In this document: piece by piece, positions 1 through 7,355 of the stretch
Numbering within the stretch: the first letter of the stretch is position 1
How the letters are laid out: each line of letters begins with the position of its first letter
DNA from: Achromobacter sp. ASV32
Lineage (GTDB): Bacteria > Pseudomonadota > Gammaproteobacteria > Burkholderiales > Burkholderiaceae_B
Assembly: GCF_016428805.1 (NCBI RefSeq)
Contig: NZ_JAELTJ010000013.1
Location: 1 to 64,000, forward strand
DNA: 64,000 nt
Direction of reading: 5' to 3'
Position numbers and translations under genes: made by a program
The notes under the pieces: model-generated
What the model was told of the DNA's origin: nothing
What the model saw: the letters and a program-made list of their open reading frames with translations, nothing else
Database searches by the model: none

Positions 1-1
1 C

Positions 2-1114
2 GACACTGGCACCGGTCTGAGGGCGCTGCCGGGGTACTGGAATTCCTACGCGCAGCAGACCTCGTTGAACCTGCAGGTCAAGGGCCCGTTCCAACTGCTG
101 GGCCGCCGCCATGAGCTGGTGCTGGGCGCCATGCGCAGCCGTTACAGCGAAGACTTCTACAGCTATGGCCGCGAGGGCGCCATGCCGGACACGGGATCGT
201 TTTATGACTGGGATGGCTCGTACGCGCAACCGAACTGGACGACCACGACGCTGCGCGACACCGTGACGCATCAGCGCGGCGCCTATGCCGCGGCGCGCTG
301 GTCGCTGAGCGACAGCCTGACCCTGATCACCGGCAGCCGCTATGCCACCTGGCAATCGCGGTCGCCGACGCGCGACCAGAAGGACTCGCGCCTGATTCCG
401 TACGCCGGCCTGGTCTACGACATCAATAGCACCTACTCGGCCTACGCCAGCTATACCGACATCTTCCAGCCGCAGGATTATCGCGACCGCAACGGCAATT
501 ATCTGGACCCGGTCGAGGGGCAGAACTACGAGGTGGGCGTCAAGGGCGAATACCTGGACGGCCGGCTCAATGCATCCCTGGCGCTGTTCAAGGTCAAGGA
601 AAGCAAGACCGGCGTGCCGGATCAGGGCTACATGGTGCCGGGTTCGACCGACGGCGCCTACAAGACCGCCGACGGCGTCACCACGCGCGGCATCGAAATG
701 GAAGTGACCGGCCAACTGGCGCCGGGCTGGAACACGACGCTGGGCGGCACGTACTACACCAGTCGCGACGTGCACGGCGTGTCGGTCAACACCGAACGTC
801 CGCGCGCCACCGCGATGCTGTTCACCACCTACCGCCTGCCGGGTGCCTGGAGCAAGCTGACGCTGGGCGGCGGCGTCAACTGGCAGATCAGCACCTACAC
901 CAACGTGGCACTGGATGAAGGCAGCGTCACGGCCAAGCAGAAAGCCTATGCGCTGTTCAACCTGATGGCGCGCTACGACTTCAATTCGCGGCTGTCGGCG
1001 CAGTTGAACGTGAACAACCTGTTCGACAAGAAGTACTACCTGGGCGGCGTGGCCAACCAGGTCTACTACGGTGAGCCGCGCAGCGTGTTCCTGAACCTGA
1101 AGGCGACGTTCTAG
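2..1114 (+). CDS. TonB-dependent siderophore receptor, C-terminal part (5' end outside window)
   Basis: This is the last 370 residues of an outer-membrane TonB-dependent receptor; the N-terminus and plug domain lie before the window. What is visible is the beta-barrel: alternating aromatic and polar strands, the segment YASYTDIFQPQ followed by YEVGVKGEYLDGRLNASLALF, and a barrel end of the form NVNNLFDKKYY...YGEPRSVFLNLKATF with a terminal Phe, as in ferric-siderophore receptors of the FhuE/FpvA type. It probably imports a ferric siderophore. An ECF sigma/anti-sigma pair starts 114 bp downstream, so the region is an iron-uptake locus. The substrate cannot be read from the sequence. Confidence 0.93.
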   Translation, partial: DTGTGLRALPGYWNSYAQQTSLNLQVKGPFQLLGRRHELVLGAMRSRYSEDFYSYGREGAMPDTGSFYDWDGSYAQPNWTTTTLRDTVTHQRGAYAAARWSLSDSLTLITGSRYATWQSRSPTRDQKDSRLIPYAGLVYDINSTYSAYASYTDIFQPQDYRDRNGNYLDPVEGQNYEVGVKGEYLDGRLNASLALFKVKESKTGVPDQGYMVPGSTDGAYKTADGVTTRGIEMEVTGQLAPGWNTTLGGTYYTSRDVHGVSVNTERPRATAMLFTTYRLPGAWSKLTLGGGVNWQISTYTNVALDEGSVTAKQKAYALFNLMARYDFNSRLSAQLNVNNLFDKKYYLGGVANQVYYGEPRSVFLNLKATF

Positions 1115-1186
1115 GGCGCAGGGCCGGGCCGGCGGCGGCCCCCCTGTTTGCGAGAGTCGAACCCGCACCTCTTCCTCATGGAGTAG

Positions 1187-1205
1187 AATAGTAACAATTC
1201 CTATT
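1187..1205. promoter_or_regulatory. Candidate Fur box upstream of the ECF sigma gene
   Basis: The 19-mer AATAGTAACAATTCCTATT is an imperfect inverted repeat (outer arms AATAG/CTATT) in an AT-rich island of otherwise GC-rich DNA, 23 bp before the sigma-factor start. About 11 of 19 positions fit the classical Fur consensus. fecI-type sigma genes are usually Fur-repressed, which supports the reading; the match alone is only moderate. Confidence 0.5.
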
Positions 1206-1228
1206 TAGATTCCATTGCGAACCGCGCC

Positions 1229-1750
1229 GTGTCCTCGACCGACTCCCTGCCCAACGACGCCGTCACGCAGATCTACCGCGACCACCACCCCTGGCTGTCG
1301 ATGTGGCTGCGCAAGAAGCTGGGCAATTCCTTCGACGCCGCCGATCTGGCCCACGATACCTTCGTGCGGCTGATGGCGGCGCGGGTGCGCGCCGGCGCCG
1401 GCGATGAGCCGCGCGCGCTGCTGACGCACATCGCCAAGGGCCTGGTGGTGGACCATTGGCGCCGCCGCGCGCTGGAGGACGCTTATCAGGCCGCCGCCGC
1501 GCAGTTGCCCGAGCGCGAGACGCCGTCGCCCGAGGTGCGCGCGCTGATCCTGGAAACCCTGTACGCCATCGACGCCACCCTGCGCACGCTCCCCGCCAAG
1601 ACGCGCGCGATTTTCCTGGCCTCGCAGTTCGATGGCCTGGGTTATGCGGAAATCGCGCAGGCGCAGCGCGTGTCCCTGGCCACGGTCAAGCGGCATATGC
1701 AAAAGGCGCTGACGGCCTGCCTGATCGCCTATCACGCGGGTGTGGCGTGA
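1229..1750 (+). CDS. FecI-type ECF sigma factor
   Basis: A 173-residue sigma-70 family protein of the iron-starvation ECF group. Region 2 is near residues 10-75 (YRDHHPWLSMWLRKKLG, then DAADLAHDTFVRLM) and region 4 near 110-165 (LPAKTRAIFLASQFDGLGYAEIAQ, then VSLATVKRHMQKAL). The start is GTG at 1229. Its stop codon overlaps the start of the fecR-like gene in TGATG, so the two are translationally coupled. By analogy with FecI/FecR/FecA it should direct transcription of the receptor at 2836, which has the matching signalling domain. A possible Fur site lies just upstream. Confidence 0.93.
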   Translation: MSSTDSLPNDAVTQIYRDHHPWLSMWLRKKLGNSFDAADLAHDTFVRLMAARVRAGAGDEPRALLTHIAKGLVVDHWRRRALEDAYQAAAAQLPERETPSPEVRALILETLYAIDATLRTLPAKTRAIFLASQFDGLGYAEIAQAQRVSLATVKRHMQKALTACLIAYHAGVA

Positions 1751-2700
1751 TGGCCGCGCCAGACCGCAGCATCCTGGAAGAGGCCGCCGGCTGGCTGGTG
1801 CGGTTCCAGTCCGAAACGCTGTCGGCGTCGGAGCATGCGGCCTTTGAACGCTGGCGTGGCCGTAGCGCGGCGCATGCCGCCGCCTGGGCCCGCGCGCAGG
1901 ACATGTTGCGCAGTTTCGGGCAGGTGCCGCCCGCCCTGGGCGCGCAGGCCCTGCGCGGCATGGACCGGCCCGGCCGGCGCCAGGTCTTGCGTACGGTGGC
2001 AGGGCTGCTGGCGCTGGGCCCGGCGGCGTGGCTGGCCTGGCGCGAATTGCCGTGGCGCGAATGGGCCGCGGATGCACGCACGGCCACGGGCGAGCAGCGC
2101 GGCGTGCAATTGGCAGACGGCACGCAACTGCTGCTGAACACCGCCACGGCGGTGGACATCCGGTACACGGCCGAGCAGCGCGTCATCTGGCTGCGGGCCG
2201 GAGAAATCCTGCTGACCACGGGCAAGGACCCATCGCCTGTCCGCCGTCCCTTCATCGTGCGTACGGCGCTGGGCACGGTGCAGGCGCTGGGCACGCGCTT
2301 TCTGGTGCGCGACGAAGGCGCCAGCGTACGGGTGGCCGTGTTCGACGGGGCGGTGGATATCGCGCCCGCCGGGGGCGGCGCGCACCGCGTGTTGCACGCG
2401 CGCGAACAGGCGGCGTTCGACGCCGGACACGTCGGGCCGGCTGCCATGGCGGACCCGGTGCTGGGATCCTGGGAGCACGGCATGCTGGCGGCCGCCAACT
2501 GGCGGCTGACCGATCTGGTGGACGAACTGGGCCGCTACCGGCGCGGGATCCTGCGCTGCGACCCCGCCGTCGCGGATCTGCGCGTGTCCGGCGCCTTCCC
2601 GCTACGCGACACCGATGCGAGCCTGCGCTTGCTGGAGAAGACGCTGCCCGTGCGGGTCAGCCGGGTCACGTCGTATTGGGTCAGTGTCACGGCGCGCTGA
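1750..2700 (+). CDS. FecR-type anti-sigma factor / transmembrane signal transducer
   Basis: A 316-residue inner-membrane regulator that relays occupancy of the outer-membrane receptor to the sigma factor. The N-terminal cytoplasmic part has the FecR-family motif FERWRGRSAAHAAAWARAQ (about residues 30-50). One hydrophobic segment (VAGLLALGPAAWLAW, about 85-100) follows, then the periplasmic FecR domain (GEQRGVQLADGTQLLLNTATAV, TALGTVQALGTRFLVRD). The C-terminal 80 residues (LGRYRRGILRCDPAVADLRVSGAFPL) resemble the STN-like region that contacts the receptor. Its ATG overlaps the sigma-factor stop by one base. Confidence 0.93.
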   Translation: MAAPDRSILEEAAGWLVRFQSETLSASEHAAFERWRGRSAAHAAAWARAQDMLRSFGQVPPALGAQALRGMDRPGRRQVLRTVAGLLALGPAAWLAWRELPWREWAADARTATGEQRGVQLADGTQLLLNTATAVDIRYTAEQRVIWLRAGEILLTTGKDPSPVRRPFIVRTALGTVQALGTRFLVRDEGASVRVAVFDGAVDIAPAGGGAHRVLHAREQAAFDAGHVGPAAMADPVLGSWEHGMLAAANWRLTDLVDELGRYRRGILRCDPAVADLRVSGAFPLRDTDASLRLLEKTLPVRVSRVTSYWVSVTAR

Positions 2701-2835
2701 GCGTCCAGGACCCGCCCATCCGGCCGTTACAAATCAATCGCCGACCTCCTGACACTTTTTCTGCCTTCGTCCGGTGTACCGGGTGAATGATCGCGGCGCG
2801 TCCGCGATGCCCAGCCCCTAACGAAGGATCGTCAC

Positions 2836-5298
2836 ATGGTTTCGCCAAGCTTGCCCGCCTTGTCCGTTCGCCGCGCCCTGGCGGCGTCATTGCCCGTGGG
2901 GGGCGCGGTCAGGGCCGTCAGCCTGGGGGTTGCGCTGTTGTTCGCGACGGCGCTTGCGCCGTCCGTCAAGGCGGCGGAAACGGCCAGCGCCGCGGCCGGC
3001 AAGGCCTACGCCATCGGCGCCGGTCCGCTGGGTGACGTGCTGGCCCAGTTCGCGGCCGCGGCCGGCGCGCCGCTGTCGTTTGATCCGGCCCTGCTGGCCG
3101 GGCAGCGCAGCGGCGGCCTGAATGGCGTCTATACCGTGCGCGACGGCTTTGCGCGGCTGCTCGCCGGGTCCGGTTATGCCTTGGCCGAGCAGGGCGGCGG
3201 CGCCTACTCGCTGCGCAAGTTGCCGGCGGCCGAGGGCGGCGTGACCACCCTGCCGGCGGTGACCGTGGCGGCCGCGGGCGTCGGCGCGTCTGCCTTGCCC
3301 GCCGAGTATGCCGGCGGCCAGGTGGCGCGCGGCGGCCGGGTCGGGCTGCTGGGCAACCAGGATGTCATGGACACGCCCTTCAGCGTGACCCACTACACCT
3401 CGGACCTGCTGGCCAACCGCCAGGCGGTGACGCTGGCCGACGCCCTGAACGTGGACTCCTCGGTGCGCTTTACCGGACAGATCGGCGGTGTGACGGACTC
3501 GTTCTACATCCGCGGCTTTCCGATAGGCGAAGGCAACTTGGGCGAGATCGCGTTCGACGGGGTCTATGGCGTGGCGCCCAATTACCACGTGTTCACCGAC
3601 TACATCGAGCGGGTCGAGGTGCTGAAAGGGCCGGCGGCGCTGCTGTACGGCATGTCGCCCAACAGCGGCGTGGGCGGCGTGATCAACATGGTGCCCAAGC
3701 GGGCGCTGGCCGAGGACCTGACGCGCCTGTCGGCGGACTACATGGGCTCGTCCCAGTTCGGCGGCCGCGTGGACCTGAGCCGGCGTTTCGGCAACGACGG
3801 CGAATGGGGCATCCGGGTCAACGCCATGCACCGGCAGGGCGATACGCCGCTGGACAACCTGCATTCGCGCACCGACATCGGCGCGCTCTCGCTGGACTAC
3901 CAGGGCACCCGCCTGCGCGCCTCGCTGGACGTGTTGATGCAGAACGAAAAGGTCGATGCGCCGACGCGGCCGTTCCTGGTGGCTTCGGGCCTGCCAGTGC
4001 CCGCCGCGCCGGATGGCCGCCGCAATGCCACCCAGCCTTGGGGCTGGTGGAAATCCGACGGCCAGTCGGCGTTGCTGCGCGTGGAATACGACCTCAGCGA
4101 CCGCGTGACCGTGTTCGCCGACGCGGGCGGCTCGGACACCTACATCACCCGCCTGTCGGACCAGACGCCCACCATCGTCAACGCCGCAGGCGATACGCTG
4201 GTGACGCCGAACAATTCGAAATTCCAGATTGACCGCAGCACCTACAACGCGGGCCTGCGCGCCAAGCTGGATACCGGTCCGGTGCGCCATGCCATCAGTG
4301 TCATGGGCAGCCTGTACAGCGACCGCAATCTGCAACTCAGCGTGATGGGCAAGCCGCTGTCGTCCAACATCTATCACCCGGTGACCCGCCCCGAGCAGTT
4401 CATTCCGGCGCCCGCCACCCTGCCCAAGGTGTCGTCGTCTGACCTGACCGGCTTTGCGCTGGCCGACACGATGAGCATCCTGGACGAGCGCGCGCAATTG
4501 ACGCTGGGGGTGCGCCAGCAGCGCATCGAGTCGCGCAACTTCAACGCCACGACCGGCGCTCGCACGCTCAGCTACGACGAAAGCGCGACCACGCCGCTGG
4601 CGGGCCTGGTGGTCAAGCCCTGGCGCAATGTGTCGCTGTATGCCAACTACATCGAAGGCCTGAGCAAGGGCGACGTGGCGCCGGCCACCGCGTCCAACGC
4701 GGGGCAGGTATTCAAGCCCTACCGGGCCAAGCAGAAGGAAGTCGGCATCAAGGTGGACCTGGACAGCGCGATGCTGACCCTGAGCGCCTTCGAAATCACC
4801 AAGCCCGGCGGCCAGCTGACCGGCAATGTCTACAGCGCCGACAGCGAGCAGCGCAACCGCGGCCTGGAACTGAACCTGTCGGGCGAGCCGCTGCGCGGCT
4901 TGCGCCTGCTGGGCGGGGTGACCTTGCTGGATGCGGAACTGACGCGCACCAGCAATCCCGCCACGGTGGGCAATCGGCCGGTCGGCGTGCCGCGCGTGAT
5001 GGCCAATCTGAGCGCCGAATGGGACACGCCCTGGGTCGCGGGCCTGACGGTGACCGGCGGGGTGATTCACACGGGCAAGGAATACGTGAACCAGGCCAAC
5101 ACACAGTCGGTGCCTTCGTGGACTACTTTCGACCTGGGCGCGCGTTACGTCACGCGGGTCCAGGGCAAGGACGTGACGCTGCGCGCCAATGTGGTCAACC
5201 TGTTCAATCGTGGCTACTGGTCCGGCGTGGCGTCCTACGGCACCATCTCGCAAGGCGTGCCGCGGACGTTGATGCTGTCCGCATCGATGGATTTCTGA
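2836..5298 (+). CDS. TonB-dependent siderophore receptor with N-terminal signalling (STN) domain
   Basis: An 820-residue outer-membrane transducer. After a long signal peptide (about residues 1-47), an STN domain spans about 50-120 (YAIGAGPLGDVLAQFAAAAG...VRDGFARLLAGSGYAL). It is the module that contacts FecR-type anti-sigma factors. A plug domain follows, with FYIRGFPIGEG and the typical RVEVLKGPAALLYGMSPNSG...VINMVPKR, then a 22-strand-type barrel ending in LMLSASMDF. The STN domain plus the sigma/anti-sigma pair immediately upstream makes a complete cell-surface signalling unit. The ligand is probably a ferric siderophore; which one is unknown. Confidence 0.95.
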   Translation: MVSPSLPALSVRRALAASLPVGGAVRAVSLGVALLFATALAPSVKAAETASAAAGKAYAIGAGPLGDVLAQFAAAAGAPLSFDPALLAGQRSGGLNGVYTVRDGFARLLAGSGYALAEQGGGAYSLRKLPAAEGGVTTLPAVTVAAAGVGASALPAEYAGGQVARGGRVGLLGNQDVMDTPFSVTHYTSDLLANRQAVTLADALNVDSSVRFTGQIGGVTDSFYIRGFPIGEGNLGEIAFDGVYGVAPNYHVFTDYIERVEVLKGPAALLYGMSPNSGVGGVINMVPKRALAEDLTRLSADYMGSSQFGGRVDLSRRFGNDGEWGIRVNAMHRQGDTPLDNLHSRTDIGALSLDYQGTRLRASLDVLMQNEKVDAPTRPFLVASGLPVPAAPDGRRNATQPWGWWKSDGQSALLRVEYDLSDRVTVFADAGGSDTYITRLSDQTPTIVNAAGDTLVTPNNSKFQIDRSTYNAGLRAKLDTGPVRHAISVMGSLYSDRNLQLSVMGKPLSSNIYHPVTRPEQFIPAPATLPKVSSSDLTGFALADTMSILDERAQLTLGVRQQRIESRNFNATTGARTLSYDESATTPLAGLVVKPWRNVSLYANYIEGLSKGDVAPATASNAGQVFKPYRAKQKEVGIKVDLDSAMLTLSAFEITKPGGQLTGNVYSADSEQRNRGLELNLSGEPLRGLRLLGGVTLLDAELTRTSNPATVGNRPVGVPRVMANLSAEWDTPWVAGLTVTGGVIHTGKEYVNQANTQSVPSWTTFDLGARYVTRVQGKDVTLRANVVNLFNRGYWSGVASYGTISQGVPRTLMLSASMDF

Positions 5299-5328
5299 CG
5301 CCCGGCCCGTGTGCCTGCCGGTGCGGGT

Positions 5329-6384
5329 TCAGGCCAGCCTGGGCGCGAACACCATGCACACGGGGCTGCCGATCTTTTGCGTGCCGCCGTCGTGCGCCAG
5401 CGTGCCGTCTTCGGGGTGCACGCGCAGGCGCTCCAGGGTGTCGCTGTCTTCGTTCAGCACGAACAGGAAGCGGCAGTCCGGGGCCAACGTGAAAAAGCGC
5501 GGCGTCCGGCCATGGGTGGCGGCGTGCTGCACGGCGGCGAGTCTGCCCGTGCGCGGGTCGATCTGAAACACCGCGATGCTGTCGTCGCCCCGGTTCGAGG
5601 CATACAGGTGGCGGCCGTCGGCGTCGATGGCAATGCCTGCGGCGCGGCTGTTGCCGGTATAGGTGTCGGGCAGCGATGACAGCACCTGGAAGGCACGCAG
5701 GGCGCCTGCCTCCATGGCATAGGCTGTCACGGTGTTGTCCAGCTCATTGATGACATACGCCCAGCGCCCGGCCGGATGACACACGGCATGGCGGGGGCCC
5801 GCGCCTTCGCGCGCATCGGCAACGCAGGCCGGCGCGTCGTCCACGCGGCCGTCTTGCAAGGCATGCAGGAACACGCGGTCCAGGCCCTTGTCCGGCACGA
5901 TGACGTAGCGGCCCGATGGATCGACCAGGTTGTAGTGCGGCTTGGCGTGGGGTTGTTCCTTGCGGTGCGGGCCGGGCTCGCCCGCCATGGGTATCTGTTG
6001 CGCCACCGGTTCCAGGCTGCCGTCGGCAGCCACGGGCAGCACGGCCAGCGTGCCGCTCAGGTGGTTGGACACCATCAGGTAGCGGCCCGACGGCGCCAGC
6101 GCCAGATGCACGGGGTTCTGGCCTTCGCAGGATTGGCTGCGCCAGGGTTCCAGGCGGCCGCTGCGCGGATCGCGCCGCAACGTGCTGACCTCGCGGCGGT
6201 CGCCGTGCACGGCATACAGCACGGGCAGCGACGGGTGCGGCAGCAGATACGAGGGGTTGACCAGGCCGCCGACGACTTGCGTGAGCGTCAGCGCGCCAGT
6301 GCCGGGGGTATAGTCAAAGACGCTGATGCCGTCGCCGCGGGCGTTGCGTTCGCGGGTGGTGCGCGAACCGATATAGACGTGCAT
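5329..6384 (-). CDS. Beta-propeller lactonase (6-phosphogluconolactonase-like family)
   Basis: A 351-residue cytoplasmic protein of the seven-bladed beta-propeller lactonase family. It starts MHVYIGSRTT, the usual beginning of this family, and repeats blade motifs such as NPSYLLPHPSLPVLYAVHG, GRYLMVSNHLSGTLAVLP, GRYVIVPDKGLDRVFLH, GRWAYVINELDNTVTAY, GRHLYASNRGDDSIAVF and CRFLFVLNEDSDTLERL. Family members hydrolyse lactones such as 6-phosphogluconolactone or carboxymuconolactone. It is the last gene of an aconitase-GntR-lactonase operon (49 bp after the regulator), so its substrate is more likely an organic-acid lactone than a sugar lactone; that is inference. The ATG at 6384 was chosen because homology begins there. 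Confidence 0.88.
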   Translation of the reverse strand: MHVYIGSRTTRERNARGDGISVFDYTPGTGALTLTQVVGGLVNPSYLLPHPSLPVLYAVHGDRREVSTLRRDPRSGRLEPWRSQSCEGQNPVHLALAPSGRYLMVSNHLSGTLAVLPVAADGSLEPVAQQIPMAGEPGPHRKEQPHAKPHYNLVDPSGRYVIVPDKGLDRVFLHALQDGRVDDAPACVADAREGAGPRHAVCHPAGRWAYVINELDNTVTAYAMEAGALRAFQVLSSLPDTYTGNSRAAGIAIDADGRHLYASNRGDDSIAVFQIDPRTGRLAAVQHAATHGRTPRFFTLAPDCRFLFVLNEDSDTLERLRVHPEDGTLAHDGGTQKIGSPVCMVFAPRLA

Positions 6385-6433
6385 GGCCAAGGTCTGTTCC
6401 TGAAAGACAAGCAAGGGCCATGCCGCGCAGGCC

Positions 6434-7330
6434 CTAGGACGTGAGAATGCCGCTGATGCGGGCCAGGTTGTCGAGCGTGCTGCGCAGGTGGCTGGCCAGG
6501 GCTTGGGCGGCCTCCTCGTTGCGCTCGCGTTCGAGCAGGTCGAGAATTTCCAGGTGCTGGTCGCAATGCTGCTTGTAGCGGCTGCGGTCCTGCATCGAGC
6601 GGTATGACAGCAACCGGCGCACGCGGTTGACCCGTTTGATGGTGTCGATGAAAAACGGATTGCCCGAGGCCTCGACCAGCGACTCATGGAAGCGCACGCC
6701 GCGGTCGTGCAACTGGTCGGCGGTGTCGGTGGCGATGCCGCCATTCAGCAGGTGGTGTTCGGCGGCGCGGCAGCGTTCCAGCACGGCCTGGTCGATGCGA
6801 AAGCCCGGTTCCAGCAAGGCGGCGGGCTCCAGCGCCAGGCGCAGGCGGTACGACTGCAGCAGGCTGTCCGGCGTGGTCATCATGGACGAGAATTCCCAGC
6901 CGTAGCCGGGGCGCCGCCGCGCCCAGCCTTCCTGCGCTACGCGCGCGAGCAAGGCCTGGGTCTGCGCATGGGTCAACGCGTAGCGGCTGCGCAGCAGCGC
7001 TTCGCTGCATTGCATCGGCAGTTCGCCGCGCAGCAGCTCGTCGGCCAGCCGGAAATAGCTCTGCGTGACGATGTCGTCGGCGGCGGGCGGCGCCAGGTCC
7101 GTCGGCGCCTGGGCCAGCGCATCGTAGGCGTGCTGCAGGAAATAGCCGCGGTTGGGCTTGCGCGCCACGATGCCGTGCTGTTCCAGGATGCCCAGCGCAT
7201 CGTTGACGGGCGAGCGCGACAGGCGCAGGCGGTCCGCCAGTTTCTGCGCCGTCAGGTGGGCGCCGCAGGGCAGGCGGTCTTGGCGGATCAGCTCCAGGAT
7301 CTTGCTAACGGTGTTGGTCTGCGCGCTCAT
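6434..7330 (-). CDS. GntR-family regulator with FCD ligand domain
   Basis: A 298-residue repressor-type regulator. The N-terminal winged helix (about residues 5-70) contains LTAQKLADRLRLSRSPVNDALGILEQHGIVARKPNRGYFL. The C-terminal all-helical FCD domain (about 170-290) has the metal/ligand-binding pattern DQLHDRGVRFHESLVEASGNPFF and RYKQHCDQHLEILDLLERERNEEAAQALASHLRS. It lies 25 bp after the aconitase gene and before the lactonase. The palindrome at 10013-10033, between the aconitase and the divergent Bug gene, is its likely operator. The effector is probably an organic acid handled by the operon. Confidence 0.9.
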   Translation of the reverse strand: MSAQTNTVSKILELIRQDRLPCGAHLTAQKLADRLRLSRSPVNDALGILEQHGIVARKPNRGYFLQHAYDALAQAPTDLAPPAADDIVTQSYFRLADELLRGELPMQCSEALLRSRYALTHAQTQALLARVAQEGWARRRPGYGWEFSSMMTTPDSLLQSYRLRLALEPAALLEPGFRIDQAVLERCRAAEHHLLNGGIATDTADQLHDRGVRFHESLVEASGNPFFIDTIKRVNRVRRLLSYRSMQDRSRYKQHCDQHLEILDLLERERNEEAAQALASHLRSTLDNLARISGILTS

Positions 7331-7355
7331 GGGATAGGCCCGGGTTGCGTGGGCC

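Noticed and set aside
2887-5253. 788-codon open frame on the minus strand
   Set aside because: Antisense to the STN-containing TonB receptor, whose motifs are unmistakable.
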